Source: JALZKA01 sp963721645
Lineage (GTDB): Bacteria; Actinomycetota; Thermoleophilia; Solirubrobacterales; 70-9
Direction of reading: 5' to 3'
Assembly: GCA_963721645.1 (NCBI GenBank)
Contig: CAVRJK010000002.1
Location: 248,001 to 312,000, forward strand
DNA: 64,000 bases
Shown here: positions 35,783 through 44,072 of the stretch, one piece after another
Layout of the letters: the number at the start of each line of letters is the position of its first letter
Position numbering within the stretch: position 1 is the stretch's first letter
Notes under the pieces: generated by a model
Told to the model about the DNA's origin: nothing
What the model saw: the letters and a program-made list of their open reading frames with translations, nothing else
Database searches by the model: none
Made by a program: the position numbers and the translations under genes

Positions 35783-37695
35783 CGCCGCCCAAGGGTGAGG
35801 TAGACCCAGGCGGCACCGGAGCGGTCCTGGGGGTCAGGCTCCTCAGATACGCGGGCGTCCAGGGGCTTTCCCTCTTCGTCTCAAACCTGATCCAGCTCGC
35901 TTCGGTCGTCGTCGTCGCCGCATTCCTGGGCCCCGCCGACCTGGGTCAGTACGCGCTCCTCCTGTTCCTCGCGGGGATCGTTACCCAGGTCTTCGTGGTG
36001 CTCTCGAAGGCTGGGACCCTCCGCCGTGTCTTCGGTGGAGGCGACGACGATGACGACGATGATGACGACGACTCGGTCGTCTCCAAATCGCCGCAGAGGA
36101 CGCTCGGAGTCGGGCTGCTGTGGTCGCTGGTGCTCGGTTTCTCGGGCGCCGCCGTAATGATCGCGCTCCGAGAGCCGATCGCCGACTGGCTCTTGGGCCC
36201 GGAGGGTGACCCGGTGTTCGTGGTCTGGGCGGCTGCGACGGTTGCCTTCTGGTCCACGGCGAAGCTCACCTCGATCACGATCTGGTTCGAGCGACGCCCG
36301 ACGGCGTTCCTGATAGCCGACGCATCCCGCCCGCTGGTCTCTCTTGTCGCCCTGGTCGTGCTTTTGGCGGCGGGTGCCGGGATCGAGGGGGCGATCGCCT
36401 CCACCGCCTTCGGCGTGGCGGGTGCGAGCCTGATCGGCATCTTCATGCTTCGGCGCAGCTTTCACCCGGCTCTTGACCCGGTTGAGACCTGGGAGATCAT
36501 CAAGCAGGCTCGCCGCCGGGCTCCCATCGTGTTTCCCTTCTGGATCATCCAGAACGCCGACGTATTCCTCCTGTCCCGGGTCGTCTCGGAGACCGAGCTC
36601 GGCATCTACACCCTTGCGTCCCGGCTCGGTCTGGTCGTCTCGTTCTTGCCCCAGGGGTTCCGGATGGCAATGCGCCCGCTGCGAAAGGGCGCGATCTTCC
36701 AGGCCGTCTCTGATGAGTACGGGCAGCGGACCCAGAAGGGAGAGCTGCTCGGCTACTTCACCCTTCTGTGCATCTTTGCCGTCCTGGCGATGATCCTGCT
36801 GGGGGAGGTGGTCGTCAGCCTGGCGCCGCCCGAATACGCGGACGCCGCTCCCCTGATCCCCTTCACCGCGGCGGCGCTCGTGATGCCGGCGTTCTACCGG
36901 ACGGTCAACCAGAACACCATCCTTCCCAACGGCAGGAGGGTGTTCGTAGCGGGCTGCTTGAGCGGGATGGTCCTGTTCTGCGGGCTCACCTACGTTCTGG
37001 CTTCCCCGATCGGGGTTTACGCGGCGCCGGTCTCGATGTTGATCGGGCTCGGGGTCCCGGCCGGCTACATGTTCGTAAGCGCCCAGCTGGGCAAGAGCCC
37101 GATCGACTTTCCCTATCGCGGGGTGCTGACGGCCTTTGTCCTTGCAGCCGCGATCTCCGCTCTGTTCTTGTCGTTGCCCGACCTCGGAACGGTCGTGTCC
37201 ATCGTCATCGCAGGCGGCCTGCTGGCGGGCTTCCTCGCCGGTCTCATCGTGTTCCGCGTCGTACCCGAGAACCATTGGAGGCCGCTCGCGCATATGGCGC
37301 GTTCGACGATTCGCGGCTCCACCGTGAGCGGGTTCAACCCGCGCGCAGGAATTCGCTCGATTCCCGAGGATCAGCGAAAGCCCCTTCGCAGGGCGATCAA
37401 GAAGGGCATTCCAGCGAAGCGGCTACGCGGCGGCAAGGGCGACGAACTGGTGGGAATACTGAGGCGCCTCGGCGCCGCTGCAGGGGTGCCGGACGTGGCT
37501 GAGCCGACTTCGCGGGACGAGGAGATCTCCCTGTACCTGTTCGAGCGAGCGCCGACGGCTGTCAGGAACGCATCGATGCGACGGCTCTTGTCGGACGGCG
37601 CCGCGTCGGACGAACTTCGTGCCCTCGAGGATCTCGTGAGCCACCTGCGGAGAGTTCCCGACGATGCGTGGGAGGGCGCTCGCAAGAACGCCTGA
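35779..37695 (+). CDS. polysaccharide flippase (Wzx/MOP superfamily) with poly-aspartate loop
   Basis: 638 residues from GTG 35779, overlapping the sulfotransferase stop. About fourteen membrane helices in the first 500 residues (LGPADLGQYALLLFLAGIV is typical of the MOP family early helices). Residues 89-98 are ten consecutive aspartates (GAC/GAT codons, 36043-36072) in the loop after helix 2. A cytoplasmic tail of about 130 residues (RSIPEDQRKPLRRAIKKG to the end) is added. It would flip the lipid-linked oligosaccharide made by the cluster. Last gene of the block. Confidence 0.9.
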   Translation: MTPPKGEVDPGGTGAVLGVRLLRYAGVQGLSLFVSNLIQLASVVVVAAFLGPADLGQYALLLFLAGIVTQVFVVLSKAGTLRRVFGGGDDDDDDDDDDSVVSKSPQRTLGVGLLWSLVLGFSGAAVMIALREPIADWLLGPEGDPVFVVWAAATVAFWSTAKLTSITIWFERRPTAFLIADASRPLVSLVALVVLLAAGAGIEGAIASTAFGVAGASLIGIFMLRRSFHPALDPVETWEIIKQARRRAPIVFPFWIIQNADVFLLSRVVSETELGIYTLASRLGLVVSFLPQGFRMAMRPLRKGAIFQAVSDEYGQRTQKGELLGYFTLLCIFAVLAMILLGEVVVSLAPPEYADAAPLIPFTAAALVMPAFYRTVNQNTILPNGRRVFVAGCLSGMVLFCGLTYVLASPIGVYAAPVSMLIGLGVPAGYMFVSAQLGKSPIDFPYRGVLTAFVLAAAISALFLSLPDLGTVVSIVIAGGLLAGFLAGLIVFRVVPENHWRPLAHMARSTIRGSTVSGFNPRAGIRSIPEDQRKPLRRAIKKGIPAKRLRGGKGDELVGILRRLGAAAGVPDVAEPTSRDEEISLYLFERAPTAVRNASMRRLLSDGAASDELRALEDLVSHLRRVPDDAWEGARKNA

Positions 37696-37703
37696 CGGCG
37701 CGC

Positions 37704-38243
37704 TCAGTCCTCAGAGGAGGGGATGATCACGATGCGGTCCGGCTCGATCGTGACCTCTACCTTGCGGCGCTCGGTCCAGTGCTCTGAATAGATGGGATCC
37801 TGGGTCACGGCGGGGTCGAGCCACAGCCCGTATCCATCCGCCTCGCCGTGATCGAAGCTCGCCTGGAGGCCTGCACCCGGGCGCTTGGCGCGACCGCCCC
37901 TGCGGCGTCTGCGCCGGCGGGGCTGCTGCCCTTGGCCGGAGCCGCCGTTGGCGTCACCCGCGTCGCCGGTGCCGTCTTCGGCCTCGTCGTCGTCCTCGTC
38001 AGGTGCCTCGGCCTCCGCCTCGGCCTCCTCGAGGGTTGCCGCCTCGATTTCGGCCTCGATCTCGTCGCGGAGATCGATCTCGCCGGTCTCTTCACCGTCG
38101 GCTTCAAGGCCGTGCCGGCGGCGAAACTCGCGAAGCTCCGTTGCCGGGACGTCCAGCTGATGGGCGATCCAAGCGTCGGTGCGACCCTGGCGCACCCAGG
38201 CGCGAACTTGATTGAGCTGTGAGCGGAGCGGCTTACGGGGCAT
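37704..38243 (-). CDS. protein of unknown function with helix-turn-helix-like N-terminus and charged linker
   Basis: 179 residues, convergent with the flippase gene (8 bases apart). Residues 1-45 (LNQVRAWVRQGRTDAWIAHQLDVPATELREFRRRHGL) read like a helix-turn-helix of the DUF-type seen in actinobacterial regulators. An acidic stretch (about 50-90) is followed by ten basic residues (RRRRRRRGGRAKR) and then a compact C-terminal domain ending VEVTIEPDRIVIIPSSED. Not recognised. A nucleic-acid-binding role would suit the basic block but is speculation. Confidence 0.75.
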   Translation of the reverse strand: MPRKPLRSQLNQVRAWVRQGRTDAWIAHQLDVPATELREFRRRHGLEADGEETGEIDLRDEIEAEIEAATLEEAEAEAEAPDEDDDEAEDGTGDAGDANGGSGQGQQPRRRRRRRGGRAKRPGAGLQASFDHGEADGYGLWLDPAVTQDPIYSEHWTERRKVEVTIEPDRIVIIPSSED

Positions 38244-38339
38244 TTGCGGCGCCGACTTTATCCAGTCGGCCTCGGGACCCGGGCAATTCCTGGCCGGACG
38301 ACGGTTGTCCCTGGCGGAAAGTCGGCCTAGCGGCTAGGG

Positions 38340-38387
38340 TTGCCAACGGAACCGACCGGCGCCCTATAGGGGGGTAGCTCGAATGGA
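38340..38387 (+). promoter_or_regulatory. possible promoter and ribosome-binding site of csrA
   Basis: TTGCCA at 38340-38345 and TATAGG at 38365-38370 resemble -35 and -10 boxes but are 19 bp apart. The site GGAGG at 38383-38387, eight bases before ATG 38396, is a strong ribosome-binding site. The 152-base gap to the divergent gene holds nothing else evident. Confidence 0.35.
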
Positions 38388-38395
38388 GGCGAAGC

Positions 38396-38695
38396 ATGCT
38401 GGTCCTGACACGTAAAACGGGTCAAAGCATCATGATCGGCGACGACATCGAGGTGTCGGTGCTTGCCGTGTCGCGCGACAAGATCCGCATCGGGATCACC
38501 GCGCCAAAGGAGGTGCCTGTGTTCCGCAAGGAGGTCTGGCTCTCCATCAAGGACGACGAGGGCGACGGTGAAGGTCGTGGCAGCGCAGACGAACCCGGAT
38601 CGTCCGGCGGCGGCGCGAGCCGGAACGGCATCGAGGACGCGATCATCGACGGAGCGGCCGCGAGGGTCGAGGAGGCCCTGGGCCGCAAGGATTAG
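38396..38695 (+). CDS. csrA: carbon storage regulator CsrA
   Basis: 99 residues. Residues 1-55 are a full CsrA: MLVLTRKTGQSIMIGDDIEV, IRIGITAPKEVPVFRKEVW. The RNA-binding residues Arg (LTRKTG) and the VPVFRKE stretch are intact. CsrA dimers bind GGA motifs in mRNA leaders and block translation. A C-terminal extension of about 40 residues (GSADEPGSSGGGASRNGIEDA...) is unusual. No flagellar genes or fliW, its common partners, are nearby, so the target is unclear. Confidence 0.96.
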   Translation: MLVLTRKTGQSIMIGDDIEVSVLAVSRDKIRIGITAPKEVPVFRKEVWLSIKDDEGDGEGRGSADEPGSSGGGASRNGIEDAIIDGAAARVEEALGRKD

Positions 38696-38707
38696 GACGG
38701 GGAGGCT

Positions 38708-38947
38708 CTAGCCCATCAGGAGGGCAAGCGTCTCGAACATCACCACGGTGACGACGATAACCGTCAAAGTGAGCGCGGTGAAGAGGACGCTGAAGCGCAC
38801 CTTGCCGGACTTCTCGACCCGGGTGATGCGGCGAGCGCGAGAGCGCGAAGCTGCGCGGTGGCGCAGTTGGGCGCGACGCTGGCGATCCAGAACGGTTTCG
38901 TTCTCGAACGCAAGCTCCCAGTCGTTGAGGCTTTGACGCATGCGCAT
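38708..38947 (-). CDS. small membrane protein with basic N-terminal half
   Basis: 79 residues from ATG 38947 (MRMRQSL), preferred over an in-frame extension to 39034 that has no typical protein-like sequence. The first 50 residues are strongly basic (RQRRAQLRHRAASRSRARRI) and the last 30 form one membrane helix (FSVLFTALTLTVIVVTVVMF). Tail-anchor-like topology. Unknown function. It is convergent with csrA. Confidence 0.7.
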   Translation of the reverse strand: MRMRQSLNDWELAFENETVLDRQRRAQLRHRAASRSRARRITRVEKSGKVRFSVLFTALTLTVIVVTVVMFETLALLMG

Positions 38948-39043
38948 GGGACGCAGAAACCTAACAGGATCACGGGCGTTATGCAAACGTATGTTCACAC
39001 TTCGCCCACCGTTTCTTAGTGACTGGGGGCACAATCACGCCTG

Positions 39044-39619
39044 TCAACAGGCACCCCACAGGCCTCGGCCTGCGTTAGCCGCGTCCTGCTCCAGACGAGC
39101 GAACCTCTCGGCGTAATCCACGTTCGGGGCGATCTCCAGAGTCCTGGCGTACCCCAGGCGCACGAGCTCGGCGTTCACGGACCGGCCGTCCAGATACACG
39201 TAGGCGAGCAAACGGTCGTAGATGTCCCGCCGCTCGGCCCCGAATTCAAGCGTCACATCCTCGCCTTCGAGCAACTGAGTCGTAAAGCGGCTCGCTTTCT
39301 TTCCGTAACACTCGACCGGCTGCCCGGGCGCAACCGACTCCGGGGTGTCGACCCCGATGAATCTCACACCCTCCTCGCTTCCGGTGGCGAGCTTCATCTG
39401 AGCGGTGTCGCCGTCGACGACCCGGACCACGGTCGCCTCGGTGTCCTTGCCGGCGGGCTCCCCTCGCCGCTCGCGCCCGCCACCGCCGTCCTCCTCGGTG
39501 AGGAGGAGCAGGACGACGCCCGCGATCAGGAGCACGATTGCGCCGGCGCTTGGGAGTCTTGGCCCGAAGGACACGTACGCACCCTCAAGCTCGGGCCGGA
39601 CGAATCCCGCCCCCTGCAA
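39044..39619 (-). CDS. staphylococcal-nuclease-like thermonuclease
   Basis: 191 residues. A membrane helix (about 27-41) precedes a signature SNase/TNase domain: TVVRVVDGDTAQM (about 63-75), VRFIGVDTPESV with catalytic Asp/Thr region, ERRDIYDRLLAYVYLDGRSVNAELVRLGYART and a closing GRGLW. The conserved Arg (EFGAERRDIYDR) and Glu are present. It is probably exported or anchored and degrades external DNA or RNA. The upstream start is uncertain by a few residues. Confidence 0.92.
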   Translation of the reverse strand: MQGAGFVRPELEGAYVSFGPRLPSAGAIVLLIAGVVLLLLTEEDGGGGRERRGEPAGKDTEATVVRVVDGDTAQMKLATGSEEGVRFIGVDTPESVAPGQPVECYGKKASRFTTQLLEGEDVTLEFGAERRDIYDRLLAYVYLDGRSVNAELVRLGYARTLEIAPNVDYAERFARLEQDAANAGRGLWGAC

Positions 39620-39683
39620 CGGGCCTTGCGCACGTCGTGCGGAATCTTTCTGCGGGCCGCCCAGGTCAGCGGGGCGCTATGCG

Positions 39684-40604
39684 TTACGGCGCGCGGGTGA
39701 CGTTTGCGAGGAGGCTTTCCTTGATCTCGGCGACGATCTCGAGCGCTTCGGACCACTCGCGCTGCCACACGTTGCGGCCGTAGATCACGCCCGAGCCTCC
39801 TGCCTTCATGATGAATCCGGTCTGCTCGAGGAGCTTCTCGTCGGCGATCTTGGAGCCGCCCGAGAGCACGACGAGCGACCGGCCCGCCGACTCCACGCAC
39901 TGGCGGATCGCCTCCTCTTGAGAGACGTCCATCTCGTTGTAGGGCGCCGGCGTGAGCTTGTCCTTCTCGGGGTCGATCTTCGGCATGTTCAGCTTCACGA
40001 TGTCGGCGCCCATCTCCATCGCCATGCGGGCGGCATAGTCGATGGCGTAGAAGGTCGTCTGGCCGCCCTTGGCGTCGAGCGCCGAGCCACGGGGGTAGGA
40101 CCAGATCACGAGCGGCATGCCGAAGCGGTCGCAGTCCTGGCGGACCTGGCGAAGCTGCTCGAGGTCCTGGCCTTGCGAGGGCGAGCCGACGTAGAGCGTG
40201 TAGCCGACCGCGTCGGCGCCCAGGCGCACCGCGTCCTCGACGGTCGCGTTACACGTCGAAAGCGCGTTGTCCGAGTTGGGAATGTCGGTCTTGCCGTTCA
40301 CCTTCAGGATCAGCGGCACCGAACCCGCGTAGTCGGGGTAGTACTTCTCCGCCATGCCGATCTGGCAGGCGAGCGCCGAGTATCCGGCCTCGGCAGCAAG
40401 CTTGAACTGGTACTCGGGGTCCTTCGAGTCGGGGTTGGGGAAGAAGTCACGCGGGCCGTGCTCGATTCCCTGATCAATGGGTAGAAGCATGAGCGTGCCA
40501 TTGCCCGGTCCAAACTCGAACAGCAGACGGCGAAGGCGCGTGCGCTTGCCGGGTGCGAGGGTGTCGAGCAGCGATTTCTGGGCGTTCAGGCTTTTGACTT
40601 CCAT
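39684..40604 (-). CDS. fbaB: class I fructose-bisphosphate aldolase, FbaB/DeoC family
   Basis: 306 residues from ATG 40604 (MEVKSLNAQ), chosen over an in-frame upstream start that would overlap the divergent gene. MLLPIDQGIEHGPRDFF, the TLYVGSPSQGQDLEQL and IVKLNMPKIDPEK with the Schiff-base lysine, and VVLSGGSKI and AGGSGVIYGRNVWQRE (phosphate-binding glycines) are FbaB traits. It catalyses the reversible aldol cleavage in glycolysis or gluconeogenesis. Divergent from the YbdK-like gene, with 48 bases between the starts. Confidence 0.93.
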   Translation of the reverse strand: MEVKSLNAQKSLLDTLAPGKRTRLRRLLFEFGPGNGTLMLLPIDQGIEHGPRDFFPNPDSKDPEYQFKLAAEAGYSALACQIGMAEKYYPDYAGSVPLILKVNGKTDIPNSDNALSTCNATVEDAVRLGADAVGYTLYVGSPSQGQDLEQLRQVRQDCDRFGMPLVIWSYPRGSALDAKGGQTTFYAIDYAARMAMEMGADIVKLNMPKIDPEKDKLTPAPYNEMDVSQEEAIRQCVESAGRSLVVLSGGSKIADEKLLEQTGFIMKAGGSGVIYGRNVWQREWSEALEIVAEIKESLLANVTRAP

Positions 40605-40652
40605 GTGGGCGATCATAATGACCGCGTTGCGTCCGGAGAGGACGACTCCCGC

Positions 40653-41756
40653 ATGATCGAACACACCTTCACAGGGCCACCCTTCACTGTTGGGATCGAG
40701 GAGGAGCTGATGCTCCTAAATCCCGAGTCGCTCGACCTCGCGGGCGAGATCGAGGCGATCCTCGCCGAGGTGCCTCCGGAGCACGCGGGGCAGGTGAAGC
40801 CCGAGTTGATGGCCTCGGTTCTCGAGATCGCGACCCCGCCTTGCGCCGGGGTCAACGAGGCGGGGGCCGAGCTCGCCGAGCTCCGCCAGATGATGGTGGG
40901 GCTGGCGGCTGAGCGAAATCTCCTGGTCGGAGCCGCGGGCACCCACCCGTTCGCCCGCTGGGAAGAGCAGGTGATCGTGGATCGACCGCGTTATCGCGAC
41001 CTCGTGGCGGAACTCGGCTATATCGCCAGGCGCGAGCTGATCTTCGGCACCCACGTTCACGTGGCGATCGAGGGACCCGATCGGGCGATCTACGTCGCCG
41101 ACGGGATCCGCCGCTACCTGCCGGTACTCCTCGCCCTGTCCGTGAACTCGCCGTTTTGGCGCGGCCACACCACCGGGATGATGTCCGCGCGGGTTCCGGT
41201 CTTTCGCGCGTTTCCACGGGAGGGGATCCCTCCCCATTACGGCACCTGGGAGATCTATTCACACCGCGTCGGCCAGATGATCCGTGCAGGGGCGATCGAG
41301 GACTACACGTATATGTGGTGGGACGTCCGCCCCCATCCGAAGCTCGGCACCGTCGAGACGCGGATCTGCGACCAGCAGACGAGCCTCGAGGCGACGCTGG
41401 CGCTCGCGGCGCTGATTGTCTCGCTCGCCCGCAGGCTCTCGGAGCTCTATGACGCCGAGGAGCCGCTGATCGAGTATCCGACCGAGCTGATCGACGACAA
41501 CAAGATCCGCGCAGCTGTCCGCGGCATGGAAGGAGAGCTGGTCGACTTCCGCGCGGGGCATCCGGTGCCTGCGACCGAGCTCGCCAAGCGCCTCTTGGAG
41601 GAGCTGGCCGGAGATGCTCAGGAGCTTGGATGTGCAAGTCACCTGGAGACGGTCTGGCAGATCCTGCGCGAAGGAACGGGCGCCCGCCGCCAGCTCGCCG
41701 CGTGGGAGCGGCGCCACCAGCTCGAGGACGTAGTCCGCGAGCTGGTTATCGACTAG
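40653..41756 (+). CDS. glutamate-cysteine ligase-like carboxylate-amine ligase (YbdK family)
   Basis: 367 residues from ATG 40653 (MIEHTFTGPPFTVGIEEELMLL), a start that places the GCS2 motif at the usual N-terminus; an in-frame upstream start at 40605 would overlap the aldolase. TVGIEEELMLL, FGTHVHVAI, GTWEIYSHRV and MWWDVRPHPKLGTVETRI are the family signatures. It is a weak glutamate-cysteine ligase in characterised members. The actinobacterial role is likely thiol or glutamyl-peptide synthesis. Not part of an obvious pathway here. Confidence 0.9.
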   Translation: MIEHTFTGPPFTVGIEEELMLLNPESLDLAGEIEAILAEVPPEHAGQVKPELMASVLEIATPPCAGVNEAGAELAELRQMMVGLAAERNLLVGAAGTHPFARWEEQVIVDRPRYRDLVAELGYIARRELIFGTHVHVAIEGPDRAIYVADGIRRYLPVLLALSVNSPFWRGHTTGMMSARVPVFRAFPREGIPPHYGTWEIYSHRVGQMIRAGAIEDYTYMWWDVRPHPKLGTVETRICDQQTSLEATLALAALIVSLARRLSELYDAEEPLIEYPTELIDDNKIRAAVRGMEGELVDFRAGHPVPATELAKRLLEELAGDAQELGCASHLETVWQILREGTGARRQLAAWERRHQLEDVVRELVID

Positions 41757-41792
41757 CTGGGGGTCTGACCCCGGCCGGGGTCAGACCCCCAG
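41757..41792. repeat. 36-bp perfect palindrome built from two GGGGTCWGACCCC units
   Basis: A T-form unit (GGGGGTCTGACCCC) is followed at once by its exact inverse A-form, with the centre at CCGG|CCGG (41774/41775). It overlaps the last base of the YbdK-like stop region and starts right after it. Such a structure could terminate transcription or form a cruciform. Confidence 0.9.
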
Positions 41793-41816
41793 CAATCCGT
41801 ATCCTCGCTAGCGCGG

Positions 41817-42630
41817 ATGGCCGGGCCAGATCTCAGCGTCGTTTGTCGCAACTGTGGTTCCGAGGTGAGCCCCTACGTCACCGAGTGCCCGTATTGCGGC
41901 ACGCGGGTCAGAAAGCGGGCGCCACGTCTGGAGCGCGAGGGCGACGAGATCAAGATGCGGGAGGGCCGGCGCGAGAAGAAGATCCGGCGCGACGCCGCGC
42001 GCCGGGAGCAGGCCGAGGAGCGGCGCTCGGCCTTTGACCGTGGCTCCTCACGCGCCGAGGATCTCTCGGCCAAGCCGGTTGCGACCTGTCCTGCTTTTGG
42101 CGATCCCGGCGATCATCTACGTCCTACTCGAGGCGGCGGCCCTGGAGCCTCAGAACTTCGTGATCCTCGGCACCGTCGACTCCGAATTCTGGCGCTATCT
42201 CACTGCGCCTTTCGGAGTTCCGAACGCCGGCATGCTCTTCATCTGCGGCGTGGTCATCGCTGCGTGTGGGCCGCCCCTGGAGAGGCGGCTCGGATCGATT
42301 CCCACGTTTATCCTGGCGCTGGCATGCGGCGCGCTCGGCATGCTCGCCGCGGTGGGTATGGACAAGGCGATCGGCGACGGCTTTGCGGTCGCGGCCGGGC
42401 CGAACGGAATCGCACTCGGCCTCCTCGCCGCCTTCGTGACGATCCATGAGCCGGAGCGCCGCCTCGACCCCGACGACTCCTATGACGTAATCGCCGCCGG
42501 CGTCGCGACCGCCGTCCTTTTGGCGATGCCGCTCGTCTTCGCCTTCTCCGATCCCTGGGCGGGGCTGGTGGGCGGTCTTCTCGGAGGGCTCTGCGGCTTT
42601 ACGGCGACGAAGGGCAGGCAACGCGCGTGA
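41817..42630 (+). pseudogene. zinc-ribbon plus rhomboid-like membrane protein, frame broken near 42033
   Basis: The first part (41817 onward) encodes a zinc ribbon, CRNCGSEVSPYVTECPYCGTRVRK, and a highly basic helix. The sensible continuation, ISRPSRLRPVLLLAIPAIIYV, is in the +1 frame and ends at 42630. Removing one T of the TTT run in GCCTTTGACC joins them into 270 residues. The C-terminal part has about six membrane helices, with EFWRYLTAPFGVPNAGMLF...GPPLERRLGS like rhomboid proteases. The catalytic GxSG position reads GPNG (Asn for Ser), so the product would be a rhomboid pseudoprotease. The shift may be a sequence error. Confidence 0.75.
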
Positions 42631-43280
42631 GCAAGTACACGGCGCTCGACGACGACCTCCACGGGTATCTGGTCGCCAACGGCTCTCGCCAGGACGAGGT
42701 GCTGGCACGGGTGCAGGAGGAGACCGCGGCTATGGGCTCGCTTTCGGCCATGCAGATCGCGCCAGACCAAGGGGCGTTCATGCAGATTCTCACGCGTTCG
42801 ATCGGAGCGCAGGAAGCGCTCGAGATCGGCACCTTCACGGGGTACTCGGCGATATCGATCGCGCGCGGGCTCGTGCCCGCCGGCCGTCTTCTCTGCCTCG
42901 AGCTGTCCGAGGAGTACGCCGAGATTGCGGCGCAAAACCTCGCCGCCGCCGGGGTTGCCGACCGGGTCGAGATCATCACCGGCCCGGCCGCCGAAACGCT
43001 GAAGAAGCTGCCCGAGCGCGAGCACTTCGACTTCGTCTTCATCGACGCCGACAAGACGGGCTACGACGAGTACTTCGAGGAGGCGCTGAAGCGGACACGC
43101 AAGGGCGGTCTGATTCTGCTCGACAACATGCTGCAGGACGGCCGCGTGCTGAATCCGGACCCGGACGACGAGTCCACCAACGCGATCGTCGCGCTCAACG
43201 AGAAGCTCGCCGGCGACGAGCGGGTGGACATCTCGATGGTCGCGATCGCCGACGGAATCACCATCGCCCGCAAGCGATGA
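42627..43280 (+). CDS. class I SAM-dependent O-methyltransferase (caffeoyl-CoA type)
   Basis: 217 residues from GTG 42627, overlapping the previous stop by 4 bases. EIGTFTGYSAISIARGL (SAM motif I, about 68-84), CLELSEEYAEIAAQNL, FDFVFIDADKTGYDEYFEEAL (metal-binding Asp and Lys) and GGLILLDNMLQDG define the metal-dependent O-methyltransferase family. The acceptor is unknown. It likely forms a short operon with the acetyltransferase. Confidence 0.93.
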   Translation: MSKYTALDDDLHGYLVANGSRQDEVLARVQEETAAMGSLSAMQIAPDQGAFMQILTRSIGAQEALEIGTFTGYSAISIARGLVPAGRLLCLELSEEYAEIAAQNLAAAGVADRVEIITGPAAETLKKLPEREHFDFVFIDADKTGYDEYFEEALKRTRKGGLILLDNMLQDGRVLNPDPDDESTNAIVALNEKLAGDERVDISMVAIADGITIARKR

Positions 43281-44062
43281 CCATCGGGCCCAACGCGGCG
43301 CGGGACCTTCAGCAAAATCTGATCCGCGACTTCATTGAGTGGCTCGGTGCAGGCAAAGGTGCCTCCGTCTTCGAGACCGACGGGGTGAGAGCCGCCATTG
43401 TCCCTTCGGCGGCGAGGCGCTCCATCGTCAACTCGGCGATCGCTGACAGCGCGGCATCGATCGCCTCCGCATACGAGGATCTGGAGCAGGCGTACCGCGA
43501 CGCGGGTGTCGAGGCGTGGACGTTCTGGATTCACGAGGACGACCAGGACGTGAGGGCTCTTCTCGAGGCCCGCGGCCACGTTTTCGATGGTGATCCCGTT
43601 GCCATGGTGCTCGACCTCGGCGGCTTCGACGCTGCGAGCCTGGGCGACCTCGACTGGGACGCCCACGCAACTCCGGAGGAAGTCGGACGGCTGAACGATC
43701 TCGCTTATGGATACGAGACCGAAACCGGCATGGCTGCCGCGATCACGGCGGCACCGGTCGGGCCGGCCCTGCGTCTTTACCGCGCCCGGGTGGACGGCGA
43801 AGTGGCGTGCGTCCTGGGGACGCTCGACGCCGGGGACGACGCGGGCATCCTGTTCGTCGCCACGCTCAAAGAGATGCGCGGGCGTAGGCTTGCCAGCCGT
43901 CTTCTCTCGGCAGCGCTGGTCGAAGCACGGAAGAGGGGCATTCGCACCTCGTCGCTTCAGGCATCCGCGTTGGGAAGCCCCATATACGCGCGGCTCGGCT
44001 ACGAGGCCTGCTTCCGGTTTAACATCTTGGAGCGGCGGTTCGGCGCCCAGGCTGACGAGTAG
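43277..44062 (+). CDS. GNAT-family acetyltransferase
   Basis: 261 residues, ATG overlapping the methyltransferase stop. The C-terminal GNAT domain (about 120-255) includes EVACVLGTLDAGDDAGILFVATLKEMRGRRLASRLLSAAL, which is motif A with the acetyl-CoA-binding RGRRLAS-type loop, and ASALGSPIYARLGYE (motif B). The first 110 residues are a different alpha/beta region that may be a degenerate second GNAT. The substrate is not predictable. Confidence 0.87.
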   Translation: MTIGPNAARDLQQNLIRDFIEWLGAGKGASVFETDGVRAAIVPSAARRSIVNSAIADSAASIASAYEDLEQAYRDAGVEAWTFWIHEDDQDVRALLEARGHVFDGDPVAMVLDLGGFDAASLGDLDWDAHATPEEVGRLNDLAYGYETETGMAAAITAAPVGPALRLYRARVDGEVACVLGTLDAGDDAGILFVATLKEMRGRRLASRLLSAALVEARKRGIRTSSLQASALGSPIYARLGYEACFRFNILERRFGAQADE

Positions 44063-44072
44063 GTTTCGGCAG

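Noticed and set aside
35881..37293. Antisense open frame (470 codons) opposite the flippase
   Set aside because: Composition is charged and repetitive, opposite hydrophobic helices; a shadow.
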